Source of the DNA: DSUN01 sp035527715
Lineage (GTDB): Bacteria > Planctomycetota > PUPC01 > DSUN01
Direction: 5' to 3'
Length of the DNA: 17,607 bases
Assembly (NCBI GenBank): GCA_035527715.1
Contig: DATKZY010000005.1
Coordinates: 1 to 17,607, forward strand
The position numbers and the translations under genes were made by a program. The stretch's first letter is position 1. Each line of letters begins with the position of its first letter. The notes beneath the pieces are model-generated. The model ran no database searches, was not told where the DNA came from, and saw only the letters and a list, made by a program, of their open reading frames with translations. Of the stretch, positions 13,331-17,607 are shown one piece after another.

Positions 13331-14619
13331 GCACACTTCCCCGGCGCGCCTTCCTGCGGCACGCCGCGGCGGCCGCGCCCGCGCCCTTCGTGCTTCGCTC
13401 GGCGGCCCTCGGCGCCGAGGGGCGGCCCGCGCCCAGCGACCGCATCACGCTCGGGATGATCGGCGTCGGCAGCATGGGGCTCCGACACGTCCACGGCTTT
13501 CTCCAGGAGCCCGACTGCCAGATTCTCAGCATCTGCGACGCCGACGCCGCCCGCCGCCGGGCCGCCGCCGAGGTCGTGAACAAGCAGTACGGCAATGCTC
13601 ACTGCCGACAGGTGCGCGACTTCCGCGACGCCATCGCCGACCCCGGCCTCGACGCCCTGGTCATCTCCGTGCCCGACCACTGGCACGCCGCGGCCTCGAT
13701 CCCCGCGGTCCAGGCGGGCAAGGACATCTATGGCGAGAAGCCCCTCGCCCTCACCATTGCCGAGGGGCGGGCCATGGTCGAGGCCGTGCGGCGCGCCGGC
13801 GTCGTGTGGCAGATGGGGAGCTGGCAGCGCTCGACCGCCCATTTCCGCATTGCCTGCGAACTCGTCCGCAACGGCCGCATCGGCAAGCTCACGCGCGTCG
13901 AGGTCGGCCTCCCCATCAGCCCCACCTGCGGTCCCGAGCCGCCGATGCCGGTCCCGGAGGGCTTCGACTACGACCTGTGGCTCGGGCCCGCCCCCTGGGC
14001 GCCCTACACCGAGAAGCGCTGCCACTGGAACTTCCGCTGGATCCTCGACTACTCGGGCGGCCAGGTGACCGACACCGGCGCCCACGACATTGACACCGCC
14101 CACTGGGGCATGGGCGCCGACGGCACGGGGCCGGCCGAGGTCGAGGGCAAGGGCGAATTCCCCGATGGCCTGTGGAACGTCGCGACCCGCTACCACTTCA
14201 CATGCAGGTACGCCAGCGGCGTCGTGATGGACGTCGCCAGCTCCGACCGCTTCCGCGGCGGCACCCGCTGGATCGGCGGGAAAGGCTGGGTCCACGTGGA
14301 CCGCGGGCGGATGGACGCCAGCCCGAAGAGCCTGCTCAAGGAGCGCATCGGCCCCGACGAGATCCACCTCGCCAGCCCCGCCGAGGGACACCGCCAGGGG
14401 CATCGCCGCAACTTCCTCGACTGCGTGAAGACCCGCGCCGTGCCCATCACGCCGATCGAGATCGGCCAGCGTTCCATCACCGTCGCGCACCTCGGCAACA
14501 TCGCGATGCGACTTGGCCGCCGAATCCGCTGGGACCCCGCCCGCGAGGAAATCATCGGCGACCCCGACGCCGCGCGCATGCTTCGCCGCCCGCTGCGCGA
14601 GCCGTGGCATTACGGATAG
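13327..14619 (+). CDS. Tat-exported Gfo/Idh/MocA-family oxidoreductase
   Basis: A 430-residue NAD(P)-dependent oxidoreductase. Tat signal PRRAFLRHAAAAA (5-17) and linker to about 37. Rossmann domain with GVGSMG (46-51) and the family EKP motif at 137-139 (Lys138 catalytic). Then the alpha/beta C-terminal domain with WNFRWILDYSGG (234-245) and TDTGAHDIDTAHW (248-260), which holds the usual active-site His/Asp region. Members oxidise sugars, inositols or sugar acids, often using a tightly bound cofactor when exported. Such exported members are typical of Planctomycetota-like genomes. The start overlaps the previous stop by four bases (ATGA). It is followed by the propeller gene, whose ribosome binding site TAGGAG overlaps this stop codon. 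A cofactor-recycling or glycoside-side-chain oxidation role is possible; the substrate is unknown. Confidence 0.88.
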   Translation: MSTLPRRAFLRHAAAAAPAPFVLRSAALGAEGRPAPSDRITLGMIGVGSMGLRHVHGFLQEPDCQILSICDADAARRRAAAEVVNKQYGNAHCRQVRDFRDAIADPGLDALVISVPDHWHAAASIPAVQAGKDIYGEKPLALTIAEGRAMVEAVRRAGVVWQMGSWQRSTAHFRIACELVRNGRIGKLTRVEVGLPISPTCGPEPPMPVPEGFDYDLWLGPAPWAPYTEKRCHWNFRWILDYSGGQVTDTGAHDIDTAHWGMGADGTGPAEVEGKGEFPDGLWNVATRYHFTCRYASGVVMDVASSDRFRGGTRWIGGKGWVHVDRGRMDASPKSLLKERIGPDEIHLASPAEGHRQGHRRNFLDCVKTRAVPITPIEIGQRSITVAHLGNIAMRLGRRIRWDPAREEIIGDPDAARMLRRPLREPWHYG

Positions 14620-14628
14620 GAGACCGCG

Positions 14629-15624
14629 ATGAGGCTCGTGATTGTCTCGCTGTTGGCTGCTGTCTTGTGCCCCGCTGTTACGGCAGGAGATGCTCCCGTG
14701 GCCAAGCTCATCGAGGTGCGGAAGATCTGGGACCAGGCGCCCCACAACGCCTTCACCGACCTCATTCGCTTCCATGACCGCTGGCTCTGCGCCTTCCGCG
14801 AGGGCAAGAGCCACGTGTGCGACACGGGCGCCCTCCGCGTCCTCGCGTCAGCGGACGGCCAGGAGTGGAAGTCGGTCGCGCGGATGACGTGGGACGGTGG
14901 CGACGTGCGCGACGCCAAGCTCTCCATAGCCGCCGACGGCTCGCTGATGCTCAACGGGGCAATTCGATTCATCAAGCCCGTCGCCGGACACGTCCACCAG
15001 TCCGTCACCTGGCTCTCGCCCGACGGCGAGGCGTGGGGCGAGGCCAACAAGGTGGCCGACCCCAACTTCTGGATGTGGAGCGTCACCTGGCACAAGGGCA
15101 CGGGCTACGGCATCGGCTACAGCACCGCCGCGAAGAAACTCATCCGCCTCTACCACAGCAAGGACGGCAAGAAGTGGGAGACTCTCGCCGACGACCTCTT
15201 CCCCGGCGGCACCTACGCGAACGAGACCTCGCTCGTTTTCGCGCCCGACGACACGGGCTACTGCCTCCTCCGCCGCGACGGCAAGCCGTCCTCCGCCCAG
15301 CTTGGCACGGCGAAGCCGCCCTACACCCAGTGGGCGTGGAAGGACCTCGGCGTGCAGATCGGCGGCCCGAAGATGATCCGCCTGCCCGACGGCCGGTTCC
15401 TCGCCACCGTCCGCCTCTACGACAAGAAGGTTCGCACCGGCCTCTGCTCGCTGGACCCGGAGGCGGGCCGCCTCACCGAGATCCTCACCCTGCCCTCGGG
15501 CGGCGACACCAGCTACGCCGGCATGGTCCTCCACGACGGCCTCCTGTGGCTCAGCTACTACTCGAGCCACCAGGGCAAGACGAGCATCTACCTGGCGAGG
15601 GTCCAGCTCGATCCCACGAAGTAA
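14629..15624 (+). CDS. Secreted sialidase-like Asp-box beta-propeller protein
   Basis: A 331-residue protein with a Sec signal peptide (1-20, ending VTAGDA) and a beta-propeller of the exo-alpha-sialidase/neuraminidase-like type. Three Asp boxes (SxDGxxW) are visible: SADGQEW (74-80), SPDGEAW (130-136) and SKDGKKW (177-183). The catalytic-region motif CAFREG (54-59) resembles the F-R-(I/E)-P/G start of sialidase-like propellers, but the full set of catalytic Arg/Tyr residues cannot be confirmed, so it may bind or cleave another glycan. It is the last gene of the operon, nine bases after the Gfo/Idh/MocA gene, and would act outside the cytoplasm. The start is fixed by the AGGAG at 14618-14622. 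Expressed from the promoter upstream of 11586, or in addition from elsewhere; no local promoter is seen. Confidence 0.78.
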   Translation: MRLVIVSLLAAVLCPAVTAGDAPVAKLIEVRKIWDQAPHNAFTDLIRFHDRWLCAFREGKSHVCDTGALRVLASADGQEWKSVARMTWDGGDVRDAKLSIAADGSLMLNGAIRFIKPVAGHVHQSVTWLSPDGEAWGEANKVADPNFWMWSVTWHKGTGYGIGYSTAAKKLIRLYHSKDGKKWETLADDLFPGGTYANETSLVFAPDDTGYCLLRRDGKPSSAQLGTAKPPYTQWAWKDLGVQIGGPKMIRLPDGRFLATVRLYDKKVRTGLCSLDPEAGRLTEILTLPSGGDTSYAGMVLHDGLLWLSYYSSHQGKTSIYLARVQLDPTK

Positions 15625-15631
15625 CTGCCGC

Positions 15632-15659
15632 TTGATCCCTCCGCCCGGTTCGCTATGCT
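15632..15659 (+). promoter_or_regulatory. Probable promoter for the GH4 gene
   Basis: TTGATC (15632-15637), a 16-bp spacer and TATGCT (15654-15659), about 50 bases ahead of the ATG at 15709. It separates this gene from the preceding operon. Confidence 0.5.
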
Positions 15660-15708
15660 ATGGGGCTTCAGAACAGGGCCTCCCCGACCCGCAACAGGAG
15701 CCGACCGC

Positions 15709-17046
15709 ATGCCGAAAATCACGTTCATGGGGGCCGGGAGCACGATCTTCGCGAAGAGCGTCCTCGGCGACGCGATGCTGACCGAGTCGCTGCGCGACTC
15801 GCATATCGCGCTCTACGACATTGACGCGACGCGGCTCGAGGAGTCGAAGCTCATGCTCGACACCCTCAACGCCAACACCAACGAGGGCCGCGCCAGGATC
15901 ACCGCGCACCTGGGCGTCGAGAGCCGCCGCGAGGCCCTCAAGGGCGCCAGCTACGTCATCAACGCCATCCAGGTCGGCGGCTACGAGCCGAGCACCGTGA
16001 TTGACTTCGAGGTGCCCAAGAAGTATGGCCTGCGGCAGACCATCGCCGACACCCTGGGCATCGGCGGCATCTTCCGCGCGCTCCGCACCATCCCCGTCAT
16101 GCTCGACTTCGCCCGCGACATCGAGAAGGTCTGCCCCGACGCCTGGATGCTCAACTACACGAACCCCATGGCGATGATCACGGGCGCGATGCTCCTCGGC
16201 TCGCGCGTCAAGATCGTGGGACTCTGCCACTCGGTGCAGGGCTGCGCCGAGGGCCTCCTCCGCCACGTCGGCCTGCGCGACCAGGTGAAAGCGCTCCAGT
16301 GGAAGATCGCCGGCATCAACCACCAGGGTTGGCTGCTCGAGATCACCGATGGCGGCGTGGACCTTTATCCCGAGATCAAGCGCCGCGCCGCCGCCATGAA
16401 CGCCGAGGCCCGGAAGAAGGGCGCGAAGAAGCACTGGGACATGGTGCGCTTCGAGCTCATGCTCAAGTTCGGCTACTACGTCACCGAATCCTCCGAGCAC
16501 ACCGCCGAGTACATGCCCTACTGGATCAAGAGCACGGCCCCCGAGCTGATCGAGGAGTTCCACATCCCGCTCGACGAGTATCCGCGCCGCTGCATCGGCC
16601 AGATCGCCGGCTGGAAGAAGCAGCGCGACGAAATCGTCGCCAACAAGGCCCTCACCCACAAGAAGAGCCACGAATACGGCTCTTACATCATGAACGCAAT
16701 GGAAACCGACGCCCCCATCCGCGTCGGCGGAAACGTCCTCAACACCGGCCTCATCACCAACCTGCCGCGGAAGGCCTGCGTCGAGGTTGCCTGCATGGTG
16801 GACCGCAACGGCGTCCAGGGCACCTACGTGGGCGACCTGCCCGAGCAGTGTGCCGCCCTCAACCGCACCAACATCAACGTCCAGCTCCTCACGATCGAGG
16901 CCGCCCTGACCGGCCGGAAGGACGCCATCTACCACGCCGCCTACCTCGACCCGCACACCAGTGCCGAGCTGACCCTCGACCAGATCAAGAGCCTCTGCGA
17001 CGACCTGATCGAGGCCCACGGCGACATGTTGCCGCAGTATCACTGA
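15709..17046 (+). CDS. melA: Alpha-galactosidase, glycoside hydrolase family 4
   Basis: A 445-residue GH4 enzyme of the MelA type. GH4 hydrolyses alpha-galactosides by NAD+-assisted oxidation-elimination with Mn2+, in the cytoplasm. NAD site KITFMGAGST (3-12). Long segment VIDFEVPKKYGLRQTIADT (97-115). Metal ligands are seen as Cys173 in GLCHSVQG and His205 in GINHQGW. Additional GH4 motifs are NYTNPMAM (149-156) and SSEHTAEYMPY (261-271). Length matches E. coli MelA (about 450). The start at 15709 is set by AGGAG at 15696-15700 and by homology beginning at MPKITF. No transporter is linked here; melibiose or galactose-bearing oligosaccharides released by neighbouring secreted enzymes are plausible substrates. 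A different GH4 specificity (glucuronide or glucoside) is the main alternative, but the overall sequence favours galactosidase. Confidence 0.85.
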   Translation: MPKITFMGAGSTIFAKSVLGDAMLTESLRDSHIALYDIDATRLEESKLMLDTLNANTNEGRARITAHLGVESRREALKGASYVINAIQVGGYEPSTVIDFEVPKKYGLRQTIADTLGIGGIFRALRTIPVMLDFARDIEKVCPDAWMLNYTNPMAMITGAMLLGSRVKIVGLCHSVQGCAEGLLRHVGLRDQVKALQWKIAGINHQGWLLEITDGGVDLYPEIKRRAAAMNAEARKKGAKKHWDMVRFELMLKFGYYVTESSEHTAEYMPYWIKSTAPELIEEFHIPLDEYPRRCIGQIAGWKKQRDEIVANKALTHKKSHEYGSYIMNAMETDAPIRVGGNVLNTGLITNLPRKACVEVACMVDRNGVQGTYVGDLPEQCAALNRTNINVQLLTIEAALTGRKDAIYHAAYLDPHTSAELTLDQIKSLCDDLIEAHGDMLPQYH

Positions 17047-17076
17047 CCGCCCTCGGTCGAGCAGCGTTCGGTCCCG

Positions 17077-17145
17077 CCACAGAATGCCACCACAGAATGC
17101 CACCACAGAATGCCAACTGCGCTCCTCAGGGTTGGCATTCTGTGG
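17077..17145. repeat. Three tandem 13-bp repeats followed by their inverted copy
   Basis: CCACAGAATGCCA occurs at 17077-17089, 17090-17102 and 17103-17115 without a mismatch. TTGGCATTCTGTGG at 17132-17145 is the exact complement of 17103-17116, giving a 14-bp stem with a 15-nt loop. It lies 31-99 bases after the GH4 stop and may serve as its terminator. Confidence 0.8.
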
Positions 17146-17249
17146 CGTCGCTGACCGGCAAGCGCCGCCCAGGCGTGTCGTTCCGACGTAACGCTATAAA
17201 CGGCGGCATCTTATGCCTTGGGACAGAGCGCTCTCCCTGGCCGAAGAGC

Positions 17250-17300
17250 CAGAGTGCCAGGTCAGAATGCCAACTCCGTCCCCTGGGTTTGGCACTCTGT
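17250..17300. repeat. Second member of the CAGARTGCCA hairpin family
   Basis: Arms CAGAGTGCCA (17250-17259) and TGGCACTCTG (17290-17299) flank a further copy of the motif (CAGAATGCCA, 17263-17272). The body from 17263 resembles 17106-17144, so the two elements are related copies. Confidence 0.65.
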
Positions 17301-17311
17301 GCCGCCTCCGC

Positions 17312-17377
17312 CCATCCCGACCAACTCGACCATCTTCACCATCTCGACCACCTCGCGCCTCCTGGAGGTGGTCGAGA
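17312..17377. repeat. 9-bp periodic stretch with 13-bp hairpin
   Basis: Five successive 9-nt units, roughly CCATCTCGA (17312-17356), run into a hairpin TCTCGACCACCTC (17342-17354) / GAGGTGGTCGAGA (17365-17377). Confidence 0.55.
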
Positions 17378-17428
17378 GGGTGGCCACGCTCGCGGGCGGG
17401 GAACACTCCGGCCGTGTGAAGTGCACGC

Positions 17429-17453
17429 CCCCACCGACCTCGTGTCGGTGGGG
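17429..17453. repeat. 10-bp hairpin CCCCACCGAC/GTCGGTGGGG
   Basis: Perfect arms (17429-17438, 17444-17453) around a 5-nt loop. No T-tract follows. Confidence 0.5.
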
Positions 17454-17482
17454 TGAGGGATTGACAACTACGCGGGGCCGTG

Positions 17483-17540
17483 CCTCACCCCCGATCCCCC
17501 CTCTTCCCCCTCTCCCTTCAAGGGAGAGGGCAGGGTGAGG
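17483..17540. repeat. Nested hairpin with CCTCACCC/GGGTGAGG outer arms
   Basis: Inner arms CCCTCTCCCT/AGGGAGAGGG (17508-17517/17521-17530) sit inside outer arms at 17483-17490/17533-17540. It resembles a widespread GC-rich intergenic repeat. Confidence 0.55.
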
Positions 17541-17607
17541 GTCGGTGCTCGGATGAGTGGTCCGCCCTCCCCCTGCCCCCTCCCTTCGAGAGCTGATCTT
17601 TGCCCAC

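Larger units (their letters stand above)
17047..17607. other. Gene-free repeat island downstream of the GH4 gene
   Basis: No gene is supported. Contents: three tandem 13-bp repeats and a hairpin (17077-17145), a second related hairpin (17250-17300), a 9-bp periodic stretch (17312-17356), and hairpins at 17342-17377 (13 bp), 17429-17453 (10 bp) and 17508-17530 (10 bp, inside outer arms 17483-17490/17533-17540). A copy of the 15-nt dispersed motif ends the window at 17593-17607. Confidence 0.7.

Noticed and set aside
15658..17106. Minus-strand open frame opposite the GH4 gene
   Set aside because: The GH4 reading has clear NAD and metal motifs; this frame is its shadow.
17047..17607. CRISPR array
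   Set aside because: The 13-bp units are directly adjacent with no spacers, and no cas gene is present, so the tandem repeats are not CRISPR.
1..17607. tRNA or rRNA genes
   Set aside because: No cloverleaf with a T-loop GGTTCRANNCC pattern or rRNA conserved segment was found by reading both strands.

Overview
The window is a high-GC bacterial segment that looks like part of a Planctomycetota-type or related PVC/FCB metagenomic genome. The grounds are several short secreted LamG/DUF1080-like proteins, a Tat-exported TIM-barrel 'sugar isomerase' beside a Tat-exported Gfo/Idh/MocA oxidoreductase, and intergenic DNA full of G+C-rich hairpin repeats. The taxonomic call is inference; there is no rRNA, tRNA or housekeeping marker here. 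Promoters resemble the sigma70 consensus (TTGACA/G, 16-18 bp, TAnnnT) and most starts have a clear AAGGAG/GGAGG site.

Layout. 1-251: three tandem double-hairpin repeat units. 252-1505 (-): a diverged Nramp-family 11-TM transporter. 1698-2525 (+): a secreted Tyr/Pro-rich protein of unknown family, divergent from the transporter. 2526-3335: a repeat island with two related hairpins and an imperfect palindrome of about 290 bp. 3463-3991 (+): a muconolactone-isomerase-like ferredoxin-fold protein followed by a decayed C-terminal VapC PIN-domain fragment. 3992-4600: a second repeat island. 4686-5414 (+): a Spy/CpxP-like periplasmic helical protein. 5415-5555: two long hairpins. 5591-7354 (+): a secreted LamG-plus-CBM-like protein, apparently made from a leaderless transcript. 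7387-9758 (-): a two-gene operon of a B12-binding radical SAM enzyme and an alpha/alpha-toroid-like protein of unknown function. 9993-11489 (+): two tandem paralogous LamG-like exported proteins, each with its own promoter. 11586-15624 (+): a tight four-gene operon (cytosolic TIM-barrel isomerase, Tat-exported TIM-barrel protein, Tat-exported Gfo/Idh/MocA oxidoreductase, secreted Asp-box propeller). 15709-17046 (+): a GH4 alpha-galactosidase (MelA-like) with its own promoter. 17047-17607: a third hairpin and tandem-repeat island.

How the genes fit together. The right half (9993-17046) reads as a carbohydrate-handling locus. The secreted propeller and Tat-exported oxidoreductase/isomerase could act on glycans outside the cytoplasm, the cytosolic isomerase could process the released sugar, and the NAD/Mn-dependent GH4 enzyme could cleave alpha-galactosides in the cytoplasm. 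No transporter or regulator for this pathway lies in the window, so the substrate is not determined. The radical SAM/toroid pair is the best candidate for an undescribed enzymatic system. The repeat islands, including a 15-nt motif present four times, are the most unusual non-coding signal.
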